From an uncultured Bacteroidales bacterium (GTDB taxonomy: Bacteria; Bacteroidota; Bacteroidia; Bacteroidales; F082), in assembly GCA_900318465.1 (NCBI GenBank), contig ONKQ01000047.1:1-37814 (forward strand): a DNA stretch of 37,814 nt. The letters are read 5' to 3'. Positions 1-9,356 of this stretch are shown in pieces. The notes under the pieces are model-generated. The model saw only the letters and a list, made by a program, of their open reading frames with translations. It had not been told where the DNA came from and made no database searches. Numbering within the stretch: position 1 is the stretch's first letter; every line of letters begins with the position of its first letter. The position numbers were made by a program, and so were the translations under genes.

Positions 1-1
1 A

Positions 2-2509
2 ATACAATCAAGTCCGTTGACTCGAAAAACAACCTATAAAAGACTAATTTTCAATTATTTCAAAGAACTCTTGACCCGTTTTTACGGGACAGCAATGAAT
101 GGAAATGGTGATTTTAATGGTTATATTGGAGCAGGTGTATATTATGAAGATGTTCCAGGCTCTAATCAATACTTCTTCCTTGACATAATGGACCAATGGG
201 ATTGGTCTTCCAATCCCTTACAGGGCACCTATTATTGTTATGGTGATATGGAATGTGTAGGAGGTCCACCTTATATCCCCGGTTCTTATGCAGTTGCTAT
301 GCTCTATAGCATGGACGGCGACTTATGGAACCTCATAGACCTTGGAAGTTATGATTATGCTTATTTTGATATTGTATATTCATCTTCGATGGAAACCAAC
401 TCTGATTTTTCTATAGTTACAGGTGATTTTCTTTACAATAACACTGATGCCACAGTTAATGTGGACATTTGGAATACAGGAAGCGAAACATTTTATGGAA
501 AATTCAGAGTCAATTTGGCCAATTCGGATGGTTCTTGGGTTCAAAATATTGGAATTTATGAATGTAATGAAGGACTTCCCGCAAATTACCATTACACCAA
601 TGGACTTGATTTCACAGGAACAATCACTGCACCATCGGGAACTTATCTTATGGAATTAGCTTACCAAGAGGCTGGCTCTTCCAGTTGGTATTATGCAGGT
701 GCTTCAAATTACCAAAACCCAGTTTGGGTATACGTGGCACCAGAACCCGTTTACGCAGACATTTACGAGCCAAACAATTCCCAATCCCTTGCTTATTCAT
801 TCACACTTAGTTTTTCAGGAAATTCGGCAACAGTTAATACCACGGGGTCAAACCTTCACAATAGTTCCGATGTTGATTACTATAAAATCAACCTCAACGC
901 TGGATATGATTACACAATTACTCCGAGGCTACATGATGCCTTTAACAGTGGGAATGGTAACACTTATTCAGAGGATGGTATGTTTGCCTATTCGACAGAT
1001 GGAGTGAATTGGTCGGAATTCTATGATGATGTAATGACAGGCAACTTCTCTGTAATAGACGGAGGAACGGTTTATTTCGATGTCATTTCCTACTATGAGG
1101 GTGACATTGGTACTTATTTGTTAAGTGTCGGCATAACTCGAACCCAACACACTAATAACTACACTATTTCAGTTTCGGCCAATCCTAGCAACGGAGGCAT
1201 CGTTTCAGGCGGAGGCACCTACAATCAAGGTCAGTCTTGCACTGTTAGTGCCACGGCAAATTCGGGCTACACTTTTGTCAATTGGACGGAAAACGGGACA
1301 CAAGTTTCGACCAATGCCAATTACACCTTTACGGTAACTGGAAACAGAAATTTGGTCGCCAATTTCCAAGCCCAACCGCAGCAATACACAATCAGTGTAT
1401 CTGCCAGTCCAAACAACGGCGGCAATGTCACAGGCGGTGGCACATATCAACAAGGCCAAACATGCACAGTAAGTGCCACAGCCAACAGCGGTTACACTTT
1501 CGTCAATTGGACGGAAAACGGGACGCAAGTCTCTACCAATCCCAATTACACCTTTACCGTCACAAATAGCAGAAATCTCGTCGCCCATTTCACAACGCAA
1601 GGCTATGTTATTACCGCCATTGCAGACCCAACTAACGGAGGTTTGGTAACCGGGAGTGGTGGTTATAATTATGGTGAAACATGCACACTAACTGCCACAG
1701 CAAACACTGGATACACATTCCAAAGATGGACCAAAAACGGCACACAGGTTTCCACCAATCCCACCTATAGTTTCACGGTTACTGAATCCGCCACTTATAC
1801 AGCGCACTTTAACGCACAAAACTATACCATTACAGTGGCTGCCAATCCCAACAACGCTGGAAGCGTATCGGGCGGAGGTAGTTATACCTATGGGCAAACT
1901 TGTACCGTAACCGCTTCAGCCAACAATGGTTATGCATTTACGAATTGGACGGAAAACGGTTCACAGGTTTCCACAAACGCCAGTTATAGTTTCACGGTAA
2001 CAGGCAATCGGAACTTGGTGGCCAACTTTGCCCAAAACACACATACCATTCATGCAACCGCAGGCGCCAATGGTATCATTACACCTTCGGGAACTATTAC
2101 CGTGGCACATGGAGCCAACCAATCCTTCTCCATGATACCTGATTCGGATTACGAGGTTCAAGAAGTTTATATCGACGGCAATCCTATCGGCGCAATGACT
2201 TCATACACATTCACCAATGTGACGGCTGACCACTATATCCATGTCACCTTTATGCATATAGATGCCGTTGGAGAAAACAATAGCAATACAATAAATGTAT
2301 ATCCAAACCCCACAAAAGGCAAAGTTATTGTTGAAGGTAAAGGCATGAACCATATTCGTATTGTAAATACCTACGGACAAATTGTATACAGCTCCAATGT
2401 TGTAAACGAACAAATCCACATCGACCTGTCAGACAATGCCAAAGGCATCTATATGATGCACAGCGAAGCCAATTATGGTCAAGTCATGAAGAAGGTTGTG
2501 GTGGAATAA
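2..2509 (+). CDS. T9SS-sorted surface protein, 5'-truncated by window edge, C-terminal part of a C10-protease-like protein
   Basis: The frame is open to the left edge, so the real start is outside the window and the first in-window start-like codon (TTG at 17) should not be trusted. Residues up to about 380 align by eye with the C-terminal half of the C10 protease at 19544-22144: both carry TGSNLH, a DYYKI stretch, RLHD followed by NSGNG, and MFAYST in the same order. This suggests the missing N-terminus may hold a C10 peptidase domain. Next come about five InlB-type repeats of roughly 74 residues. The protein ends in a type A sorting domain (VYPNPTKGKV, then GIYMM near the end), as in proteins exported by the type IX system and anchored at the cell surface. 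A strong terminator follows. The sorting domain and repeats are visible; protease identity is inferred from the paralogue. Confidence 0.85.
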   Translation: MQSSPLTRKTTYKRLIFNYFKELLTRFYGTAMNGNGDFNGYIGAGVYYEDVPGSNQYFFLDIMDQWDWSSNPLQGTYYCYGDMECVGGPPYIPGSYAVAMLYSMDGDLWNLIDLGSYDYAYFDIVYSSSMETNSDFSIVTGDFLYNNTDATVNVDIWNTGSETFYGKFRVNLANSDGSWVQNIGIYECNEGLPANYHYTNGLDFTGTITAPSGTYLMELAYQEAGSSSWYYAGASNYQNPVWVYVAPEPVYADIYEPNNSQSLAYSFTLSFSGNSATVNTTGSNLHNSSDVDYYKINLNAGYDYTITPRLHDAFNSGNGNTYSEDGMFAYSTDGVNWSEFYDDVMTGNFSVIDGGTVYFDVISYYEGDIGTYLLSVGITRTQHTNNYTISVSANPSNGGIVSGGGTYNQGQSCTVSATANSGYTFVNWTENGTQVSTNANYTFTVTGNRNLVANFQAQPQQYTISVSASPNNGGNVTGGGTYQQGQTCTVSATANSGYTFVNWTENGTQVSTNPNYTFTVTNSRNLVAHFTTQGYVITAIADPTNGGLVTGSGGYNYGETCTLTATANTGYTFQRWTKNGTQVSTNPTYSFTVTESATYTAHFNAQNYTITVAANPNNAGSVSGGGSYTYGQTCTVTASANNGYAFTNWTENGSQVSTNASYSFTVTGNRNLVANFAQNTHTIHATAGANGIITPSGTITVAHGANQSFSMIPDSDYEVQEVYIDGNPIGAMTSYTFTNVTADHYIHVTFMHIDAVGENNSNTINVYPNPTKGKVIVEGKGMNHIRIVNTYGQIVYSSNVVNEQIHIDLSDNAKGIYMMHSEANYGQVMKKVVVE
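1153..2258 (+). repeat. InlB-type (Listeria-Bacteroides) protein repeats, about five units
   Basis: Units of about 222 bases start near 1153, 1378, 1600, 1821 and 2040. The first four encode a pattern of ANP or ASP, NGG, a GGG or GSGG turn, YxxGxxCT, SGYTF or a variant, and W(T)xNGxQVSTN followed by YxFTVT. Units 1 and 2 are most alike, including long identical DNA tracts around the NWTENGTQVSTN codons, which points to recent unit duplication. The fifth unit is divergent and lacks the Trp motif. Such repeats form extended stalks in surface proteins. Confidence 0.85.
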
Positions 2510-2530
2510 ACAACCTCAAAATCATGCCAT

Positions 2531-2562
2531 AAAAAATCCCGCCGTTTCCAGCGGGATTTTTT
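2531..2562 (+). terminator. Rho-independent terminator
   Basis: The arms AAAAATCCCGC and GCGGGATTTTT pair perfectly around an 8-base loop, 22 bases after the stop codon of the first gene, and end in a T run. Confidence 0.9.
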
Positions 2563-2573
2563 TGTTGCCATTA

Positions 2574-2604
2574 TTGCTCGCGTTTAGAAATATGCCTATT
2601 TTTG
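2574..2604 (+). promoter_or_regulatory. Bacteroidota-type promoter for the IgGFc/PKD-like T9SS protein
   Basis: A TTG (2574-2576) lies 20 bases before a perfect -7 element TATTTTTG (2597-2604). The same 20-base spacing occurs at 19475-19505. Transcription would begin near 2611, so the ATG at 2621 would have only about a 10-base leader. The ATG at 2657 is a credible alternative. Confidence 0.7.
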
Positions 2605-2620
2605 CGATTGAAATAAACTG

Positions 2621-5407
2621 ATGAAACGATTATCGTTTGATAATCAAGCAATAAAAATGAAAACCACTTTGCGCATAATGGCATACCGATTCTTCGCCTT
2701 GTTGCTTTTGGCGCCTTTCTTTGTGCCAAACGTCTTCGCGCAAAGCACTGTCGGCACCGATTTTTGGTTGGCTTTCATGCCCAATTTGAGGCTGGAACAG
2801 GAACATCCAGAAAGAGCCTTGTATCTCAAAATGTCGGCTGAAAGGGCATGTTCGGGCACGGTGACCAATCCTCGCACGAACTGGTCGTCGGAGTTCAATG
2901 TCGCTGTAAATCAAATAACCACGCTTGAAATTCCTTTTGAGCAGGCCTACGATGAAGAGGCCTCCGACACCATCCTCGACATAGGCTTGCATGTGGTGGC
3001 CACGGATTCCATTTCGTTGTTTGCGTTCAATTTCCGCGAGTACTCATTGGATGCCTCATGCGTTTTCCCCATCACGGCTTTGGGCGACGACTATATAGTG
3101 CAGTGCTATGCCCCAAATTCCATCAATGGTGACACCGCCATGCGTTCGGAGTTCTCGGTATTAGCGTTGGAAGACAACACGATGGTCGAAATACAGTTGA
3201 CCAGCGACACAAAGGGCGGTCATCATGTAGGGAATATCTTTTATGTTGTATTGGATGCAGGCCAGTGCTATCAGGTTCAATCCGTACCTCTTGGAGAAGT
3301 GGATGGTAACCTTTCGGGTACTCGGGTGCGAAGCCTTGAAGGGAAGAAAATTGCTGTATTTGCGGGAGACAGAGGTACTTATATTCCAGATTCGGATCCG
3401 TTTTGCGGAGTTGCGGATATGATTTTTGAGCAAATGCTTCCCATGGACACGTGGGGAAAGCGTTTCATCGTGACCAATACAGAGAGGCGGTTTTACGACA
3501 GGGTGCGCATTACTGCCGCCAACGACAATTGCCAAGTTTTTGTGGACGGTGTTTTGCAAACAACCATTGGTGCCTTTGAAACCTACGAATTTGAAATGCA
3601 ACCTGATGCCCCTGCCATATTGCTTGAAACTTCGGAGCCTGCGGAGGTGTTCATGTACCTTACCGGTGCATTATACCACCAAAGTGACCCGCTAATCGGC
3701 GACCCTTCCATGGTGCGCATCAGTCCGTTGGAGCAAACCATTGATTATGTCACTTTTCCCATATTCATCAATGGGCATTGCACATTTCATTATGTGAACA
3801 TCGTGGTAGCCAGCGCGTTTGTCCAAAACATGGTGTTGGATGGCCAAAATATCGCTTCCCGTTTCAGTGAGGTGGCGAGTTACCCTGAATATTCTTTTGC
3901 CAAGATTCAGTTGGGGTCGGGGGTGCACACTTTGTCGAATCTTTTGGGTGGTTTTGTGGCACATGCCTACGGATTGGGGCAAGGCGAAAGTTATGCGTAT
4001 TCTTTGGGAACACATTCGCATAGCCTTGTAAGTCAAATTATTGTGAATGATGAAACTGCCGTTGCACATCCTTGGGGCTTCGATATTTGCCTGAACGACG
4101 AGCCTGAATTTGATTTGCAGACCAATTTCAACTGCTCCGCCGCTCATTGGGATTTCGGCGATGGGACAACAGCTTCGGGTTTCCCAATATCCCACTCATT
4201 CACCGAGGCAGGTAATTATGCCGTTTTGTGTGATGTTTTCAAGGACGAGCAAGGCCAAACCGTATTGGTTTCCACTTTGACGACAGCCATCCACGTTCAT
4301 CCCAACTACATGAGCGAAGAATATGTCTCGGTTTGTGATGCTTATGAAAACAACGGGATAACCTATACGGAATCAGGTGTTTATGATTTACAAGGCGAAA
4401 CTTATTATGGCTGTGACAGCATTGTGAGTTTGCACCTCACCGTCAACCATAGCGATACGACTAAAATTCACGTCGAAGCCTGCGACGCTTACACTTGGTA
4501 TGGGCAAACCTATTCGCAATCTGGCATTTATGAGCATCTTTTGGAAAGTGTCCAAGGTTGCGATAGCCTGTTGCTGTTGGAACTTGAAATGGGGGGAAAT
4601 TTTAGCACGACAGAAGACGTTGAGGCTTGCAACAGTTACACATGGCACGGCCAAACCTATTATGCTACTGGCACTTATTCCGATACCGTCCAAAATCCCG
4701 ATGGCTGTGACAGTCTGTTTGTTCTTCAACTAACCGTAAATTATGATGTTACAAATGACACTATGGCTACAGCTTGCGACGAGTTTACTTGGAATGGCCA
4801 AACTTACACTGCATCAGGACATTATGAGCAAACGCTGCAAACCATTTCGGGTTGCGACAGCATTGTAAGACTTGACCTCACCGTGAACCATGCCCAGCAA
4901 CTTGCCCTTCAAGGTTTGTCGCAAGTGTATGTCTCAACCAATATCATTGATGGTCTTTATGAATATAGAGTGACTGATTCAATGGGTATTGCGCCAGGTG
5001 CGCTTACATGGTCGTGTACCGTTCCCGATTGGGTGGTCATGCCCTCGGAAAGTGGTTTCAGTTGCCAACTTTGGGTAACCACTTTTGGACATGGCACATT
5101 GTCGGCAAGAACCGACAAGGACTGTGAGGTCAGTTTCAGCCTCGACATTTTCGCGGAATGGTTCGATGTTGACGAAAACAGAAACTTGAAAATCAGCGTA
5201 TTTCCCAATCCCGCCAACGGAAAGTTGCTGATTGAGGGCGTTGATGTTGTTAGCGTGAGGATTTACAATGTCCTTGGCCAATTGGTGAAGGCCATGAGAA
5301 ACACGAATGAAATTCACATTTCAGACTTGCCGCAAGGTGTTTACCTATTGCGGATTACCAATGCTATGGGAGTTTCGCAAACGGAACGCATCACAGTTAC
5401 AAGATAA
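2621..5407 (+). CDS. T9SS-sorted surface protein with IgGFc-binding-like N-terminal region, PKD domain and Cys-bearing repeats
   Basis: A signal peptide ends near NVFAQ, so the protein is exported. The in-frame ATG at 2657 (MKTTLRIM) gives a more typical signal peptide and fits the promoter at 2574-2604 better. The region after it (GTDFWLAFMPN onward, to about residue 465) resembles the IgGFc-binding N-terminal family common in Bacteroidota surface proteins. A PKD-type segment with WDFGDGT lies near residue 510. Four repeats follow with the pattern (A/V)C(D/N), GxTY and GCDS. The C-terminus is a type A sorting domain (VFPNPANGKLLIEG, then GVYLLRI). This supports a secreted or surface-anchored adhesin-like role; the ligand is unknown. 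Confidence 0.85.
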   Translation: MKRLSFDNQAIKMKTTLRIMAYRFFALLLLAPFFVPNVFAQSTVGTDFWLAFMPNLRLEQEHPERALYLKMSAERACSGTVTNPRTNWSSEFNVAVNQITTLEIPFEQAYDEEASDTILDIGLHVVATDSISLFAFNFREYSLDASCVFPITALGDDYIVQCYAPNSINGDTAMRSEFSVLALEDNTMVEIQLTSDTKGGHHVGNIFYVVLDAGQCYQVQSVPLGEVDGNLSGTRVRSLEGKKIAVFAGDRGTYIPDSDPFCGVADMIFEQMLPMDTWGKRFIVTNTERRFYDRVRITAANDNCQVFVDGVLQTTIGAFETYEFEMQPDAPAILLETSEPAEVFMYLTGALYHQSDPLIGDPSMVRISPLEQTIDYVTFPIFINGHCTFHYVNIVVASAFVQNMVLDGQNIASRFSEVASYPEYSFAKIQLGSGVHTLSNLLGGFVAHAYGLGQGESYAYSLGTHSHSLVSQIIVNDETAVAHPWGFDICLNDEPEFDLQTNFNCSAAHWDFGDGTTASGFPISHSFTEAGNYAVLCDVFKDEQGQTVLVSTLTTAIHVHPNYMSEEYVSVCDAYENNGITYTESGVYDLQGETYYGCDSIVSLHLTVNHSDTTKIHVEACDAYTWYGQTYSQSGIYEHLLESVQGCDSLLLLELEMGGNFSTTEDVEACNSYTWHGQTYYATGTYSDTVQNPDGCDSLFVLQLTVNYDVTNDTMATACDEFTWNGQTYTASGHYEQTLQTISGCDSIVRLDLTVNHAQQLALQGLSQVYVSTNIIDGLYEYRVTDSMGIAPGALTWSCTVPDWVVMPSESGFSCQLWVTTFGHGTLSARTDKDCEVSFSLDIFAEWFDVDENRNLKISVFPNPANGKLLIEGVDVVSVRIYNVLGQLVKAMRNTNEIHISDLPQGVYLLRITNAMGVSQTERITVTR
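4331..4890 (+). repeat. Four Cys-containing protein repeats of about 49 residues
   Basis: Units start near 4331, 4478, 4625 and 4772 (period about 147 bases). Each has an opening CD or CN, then NGITY or GQTY, a G-Y pair and a closing GCDS before a beta-like LxLTVN stretch. The paired Cys could form one disulphide per unit. The first unit is the most divergent. Confidence 0.8.
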
Positions 5408-5628
5408 GCCATGAAAAAAACATCTGAATCCATGATTCTCGCGGCTGCAATGGTGGTGATGTTTAAGTGAACTGAATAAACCAACCTTCGCCAAAACCAT
5501 CGGGAACGATTGCTGACCATTGGAAATGCGTCCAAATAATTATTCTTCCGGTTCAGACAATAATACAAACCATTTAAGGTTATTTTGCCAGATAATGACG
5601 AACCTTGATATTTAACAACTGAACCATC

Positions 5629-8049
5629 ATGCGCAAAACAATTCCTTTATTTTTCCTTCTGTTGCTGTCGTTGTCGGCGATGGCGCAGAAGAAGCACTGC
5701 ATCAGCGGCTATGTGATGGATGCCGCCAGCCGCGAGACTTTGATTGGGGCGACGGTGCTCGACCACAACACTGGCCAAGGTTGCGCCACCAACAACTACG
5801 GCTATTATTCCCTAACATTGGACGAAGGTCCCGTCGACCTACAGTTTTCCTTTGTGGGTTATGACGCTGTGAACCAAGCTTTCAACTTGGTCGCCGACAC
5901 CCTCATCACGGTGAAGATGAGCAGCAACATTCAGTTGCAGGAAGTCACGGTGGAGGCCAACCGCGCTACGGTGGGCGCGAACAATCCCCAGATGAGCGTC
6001 ATAGAACTGCCCATCAAGCAAATCAAAAGTATTCCGACGCTGATGGGCGAGGCCGACGTACTGAAAGCCATCCAACTGCTGCCTGGCGTGCAGAATGGCT
6101 CGGAAGGCTCGGCCGGACTCTATGTGCGCGGCGGTGGCCCTGACGAGAACCTGCTCCTCATGGACGGTGTGCCGCTCTACAACGTCAACCACATGTTCGG
6201 CTTCTTCTCCGTCTTCAACCCCGACGCGCTGAAAAACGTCACCTTGTACAAAGGTGGTTTCCCCGCCCGATATGGTGGCCGTATTTCTTCGGTCGTCGAC
6301 GTGCGCATGAAAGACGGCGACATGCAGAAATATCACGGCAACTTCAGCATCGGGCTGATTTCTTCAAAACTCAACCTTGAAGGCCCGATTGTAAAGGACA
6401 AACTCTCGTTCAACCTGTCGGTTCGTCGCACCTATTCCGATGCACTCACTAACCTTTACGGCCTCATCGGAAAGTTGGCCGACCCGAGCATCGACAAGTT
6501 CTCGTTGGGCTATTATTTCTACGACCTCAACGCCAAGCTCAACTGGAAGATTTCGGACAAAGACCGACTCTATTTGAGTTGGTACAGCGGCGACGACAAG
6601 ATCTACGCCAATGTGAAATGGGACTATACCTATGAGGACATATACGCCGACCACGAGAAACTTGGCCTTAACTGGAAATGGGGCAACAAGGTGGGCGCGC
6701 TGCGTTGGAACCACATCATGTCGCCACAGCTTTTCATGGATGCCTCCGTGAGCTACACCCAATACCGCCACGACCTCGGTATGGACCAAAACTACACCTA
6801 CGAGCAATTCAAGCCCACAGCCTACACTTCGACCGATAAGATGGCCATGAACTTCCATTCCGGCATCCATGACCTTACGGCGCGCACCGATTTCCATTAC
6901 GCGCCCAACCCAAGGCACGACATCCGCTTTGGCGGTGGCTACACCTACCATTTCTTCCGTCCCGAGGTGCAGTCAATGAAGATCAACTTCACCGAAGCGG
7001 AAGCCAACACGGACACAGTGGCCAACACGGGCGACGTACATGCCCACGAAGCCATGCTTTACATTGAAGACAACATAGCCTTGAGCGAAGCCATCAAGAT
7101 GAATGTCGGACTGCACTATTCCGCTTTTGCGGTGCAAGGCAACTTCTACCATTCGTTGCAACCCCGTTTCAGCATGAGCGCCATGGTGGCACCTCATTTC
7201 TCGCTGAAAGCTGGTTACGCCTACATGACACAATACATCCACCTGCTCTCCAACAGCAACATCACCATGCCCACCGACCTATGGGTGCCCGTCACGGCTC
7301 GCATCGCACCCGAGAAGGGACACCAGTTCTCATTGGGAGGCTTCTATGAGTTGCCCAACCTGTTCGACATCTCGCTTGAAGGCTATTACAAGCGGATGGA
7401 CAATGTGTTGGAATACAAGGACGGCACCTCGTTCTTTGGCACCAGCCAGGGTTGGGAAGACAAGGTGAACCTCGGCAGAGGCTGGGCCTATGGTATCGAA
7501 CTGCTTGTGCAACGTTCGTTTGGCAAGACCACGGGGTGGGTTGGTTACACCTGGGCGCGTTCCATGCGGAAGTTCGACCGCGAAGGCATGGTGATCAACA
7601 ACGGCAACCCCTTCCCCGCCAAATATGACCGTAGTCACGACTTCAGCATCACCGTGCAGCACAAGTTCAGCGACCGCTTCGATATCAGTGGCACTTGGGT
7701 CATCAGCAGCGGCAATTGCGGCACCTTGCCCACACAAGCCTATCCGGGTATTCCTATTACCTATTATTCACAATATGGCGGAAGCGTTGTCAGCACACCC
7801 ATCATCGGTTATGTCGAGCGCAACAATTTCAGGATGCCTTTGTATCACCGCCTCGACCTCGGCATGAACTTCCGCAAGCAGAAGAAACATGGCGAGCGCG
7901 TATGGAACATCAGCATCTACAATGTCTACAACCGACAGAACCCCTTTATCGTCATTCGTGGCTATGACCAACACACAGGGCTGCCGCAGCTGCAACAGGT
8001 CAGCATCTTCCCGATCATTCCTTCAGTGTCTTACAGTTATAAATTCTAA
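5629..8049 (+). CDS. TonB-dependent receptor with carboxypeptidase-regulatory-like N-terminal domain
   Basis: This is a probable outer-membrane receptor powered by TonB. The signal peptide ends at about residue 19 (LSAMAQ). Residues 22-105 form a carboxypeptidase-D regulatory-like domain (ISGYVMDAASRETLIGATV, then FSFVGY). The plug domain spans roughly 115-225, with LYVRGGGPDENLLLMDGVPL and the GGFPARYGGRISSVVDVRMK segment. The rest is barrel-like and ends in YSYKF, a typical aromatic terminus. The length (806 residues) fits members found beside DUF4249 lipoproteins, and such a gene follows at 8099. The two are probably one operon, with a palindrome lying in the 49-base gap. The substrate cannot be read from the sequence. 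Confidence 0.93.
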   Translation: MRKTIPLFFLLLLSLSAMAQKKHCISGYVMDAASRETLIGATVLDHNTGQGCATNNYGYYSLTLDEGPVDLQFSFVGYDAVNQAFNLVADTLITVKMSSNIQLQEVTVEANRATVGANNPQMSVIELPIKQIKSIPTLMGEADVLKAIQLLPGVQNGSEGSAGLYVRGGGPDENLLLMDGVPLYNVNHMFGFFSVFNPDALKNVTLYKGGFPARYGGRISSVVDVRMKDGDMQKYHGNFSIGLISSKLNLEGPIVKDKLSFNLSVRRTYSDALTNLYGLIGKLADPSIDKFSLGYYFYDLNAKLNWKISDKDRLYLSWYSGDDKIYANVKWDYTYEDIYADHEKLGLNWKWGNKVGALRWNHIMSPQLFMDASVSYTQYRHDLGMDQNYTYEQFKPTAYTSTDKMAMNFHSGIHDLTARTDFHYAPNPRHDIRFGGGYTYHFFRPEVQSMKINFTEAEANTDTVANTGDVHAHEAMLYIEDNIALSEAIKMNVGLHYSAFAVQGNFYHSLQPRFSMSAMVAPHFSLKAGYAYMTQYIHLLSNSNITMPTDLWVPVTARIAPEKGHQFSLGGFYELPNLFDISLEGYYKRMDNVLEYKDGTSFFGTSQGWEDKVNLGRGWAYGIELLVQRSFGKTTGWVGYTWARSMRKFDREGMVINNGNPFPAKYDRSHDFSITVQHKFSDRFDISGTWVISSGNCGTLPTQAYPGIPITYYSQYGGSVVSTPIIGYVERNNFRMPLYHRLDLGMNFRKQKKHGERVWNISIYNVYNRQNPFIVIRGYDQHTGLPQLQQVSIFPIIPSVSYSYKF

Positions 8050-8053
8050 CATT

Positions 8054-8081
8054 GTAGAGACGCGGCGCGCCACGTCTCTAC
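8054..8081. repeat. GTAG-type palindrome, divergent copy, between TonB receptor and DUF4249 genes
   Basis: The arms GTAGAGACG and CGTCTCTAC (9 bases) flank a core containing GGCGCGCC, with one mismatch in the stem. The 28-base size and outer arms match the copies at 28860 and 29308; only the core differs. It lies 4 bases after the receptor stop codon. The hairpin lacks a T run, so it is not an obvious terminator, but it could alter downstream expression or mRNA stability. Confidence 0.85.
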
Positions 8082-8098
8082 CAGCAACAACAATTCAA

Positions 8099-9151
8099 AT
8101 GAAAAAAATAATAATCCCAATAATTTGCATAGTTCTGTTTTCAGCCTGCACCAAACCCCTGAAATTCAAAGGCGAATATGTTGACCCCAAATTGGTCGTC
8201 AACTGCATCGCCGTAGCTGGCGCGCCCATCAAGGCGGTGGTTTACAAAAGCGACTTCGTTTTCGACACCATCACGGACTACACCATGCCAGAAGGCACAC
8301 AAGCCTTCCTTTTCGTGAACGGCGTAAGCAAAGGCGAAATGCAGGTGAACGCCGACACAACCTATTATAACTATCTGAATCCTCCTGTGTTCACTGTCAA
8401 CTATCATTTCACGCACGATTATGTGCCGCAAATTGGCGATGTGGTCAAAATCAGCGTGACAGCACCGGGATTTGATGAGATAGAAGGCAGTTCGGAGCCT
8501 TTGCCCAACGCGCCATTGGGCGGTTTTGTGGATGCCCGCGTCACGAAATGGGACACCACGAGCGCAAGCGGGTATGATGTTCCCGTGCCCGACACGGACT
8601 CCTCCATAACCGTTTGGCTCACTCATTATCGCAAACACCTTACCGTCACGATAGAAATCACCGACCCAAATCCTGGCGTGTTGGATTTTTATTGCCTTGA
8701 AGCCTCTATGCGCACTGAAGGCAACTGGACATTCCCCGATGGTTTGGAACACCATGATCAACCCGCCGAGTTGCACCAAGTCTATTTCAACGACCCCATC
8801 ATAGGCACCTCGACGGTGGAATTGGAAGACCAGTTCGGTATTGACGTCGGCTTGACTAACCGCTCAAGAAGCACCTTCAACGACGCCACCTTTGACGGGG
8901 GCAACTATCGGATGGAAATCCCGATGGTCACCAATACGCTTTTCAAGGCCAACGACAGCATCAATGCCTTCGTTGAAATCAAGTTGCGGCATTTGACTGA
9001 AGGGGCATACAATTACTACAAGACCATCACTTCGGGCAATAGCCTGTCACAATACTACAGCGAGCCTGTTGGCGTGTATTCCAATGTGAAGAACGGCTTC
9101 GGCCTTGTGGCAGGAAGCAATGATGCAGTGATGAGTTTTTCGGTTTGGTGA
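8099..9151 (+). CDS. DUF4249-family lipoprotein
   Basis: The start at 8099 gives MKKIIIPIICIVLFSAC, a lipoprotein signal with lipobox FSAC, so the open frame extending further upstream inside the receptor gene is not used. The 350-residue length and the opening pattern (KGEYVDPKLVVNCIA) fit DUF4249 proteins. These are usually encoded directly after TonB receptors of the type found here and are thought to act as surface partners of the receptor. The substrate is unknown. No terminator is visible after it. Family assignment rests on sequence pattern plus context. Confidence 0.85.
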   Translation: MKKIIIPIICIVLFSACTKPLKFKGEYVDPKLVVNCIAVAGAPIKAVVYKSDFVFDTITDYTMPEGTQAFLFVNGVSKGEMQVNADTTYYNYLNPPVFTVNYHFTHDYVPQIGDVVKISVTAPGFDEIEGSSEPLPNAPLGGFVDARVTKWDTTSASGYDVPVPDTDSSITVWLTHYRKHLTVTIEITDPNPGVLDFYCLEASMRTEGNWTFPDGLEHHDQPAELHQVYFNDPIIGTSTVELEDQFGIDVGLTNRSRSTFNDATFDGGNYRMEIPMVTNTLFKANDSINAFVEIKLRHLTEGAYNYYKTITSGNSLSQYYSEPVGVYSNVKNGFGLVAGSNDAVMSFSVW

Positions 9152-9284
9152 AATATCCTTCTATTCCGTAGGCTGAAAACACAGAATCTTCCTATGAAGC
9201 AGAAAGACGAAGCCAGCAAGTAGTTATTGACAAGTGTCTCAACGTCTATTGAACGACCAACAATTTTCTTTGCGTCTTCAGCAT

Positions 9285-9311
9285 TTGTTTCCGCGAATTA
9301 TTGTACCTTTG
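9285..9311 (+). promoter_or_regulatory. Probable promoter of PorE-like gene
   Basis: A perfect -7 element TACCTTTG lies at 9304-9311, about 46 bases before the ATG at 9357. A TTG at 9285-9287 is only 16 bases upstream, shorter than at 2574 or 19475, so the -33 element is uncertain. Confidence 0.6.
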
Positions 9312-9356
9312 CCCAATAATAAAAACGCCCTTCCCGCGTTTGCAAAAAGAGAATTT

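Noticed and set aside
1153-2033. A possible CRISPR-like array from repeated DNA
   Set aside because: The units are about 222 bases, coding and in frame; they are protein repeats.
5411-5470. A 19-codon frame starting MKKTSESMILAAA just after the 928-residue protein
   Set aside because: It is too short, has no following domain and no promoter; it may be a signal-peptide-like remnant. The rest of the 5408-5628 gap shows nothing I can support.
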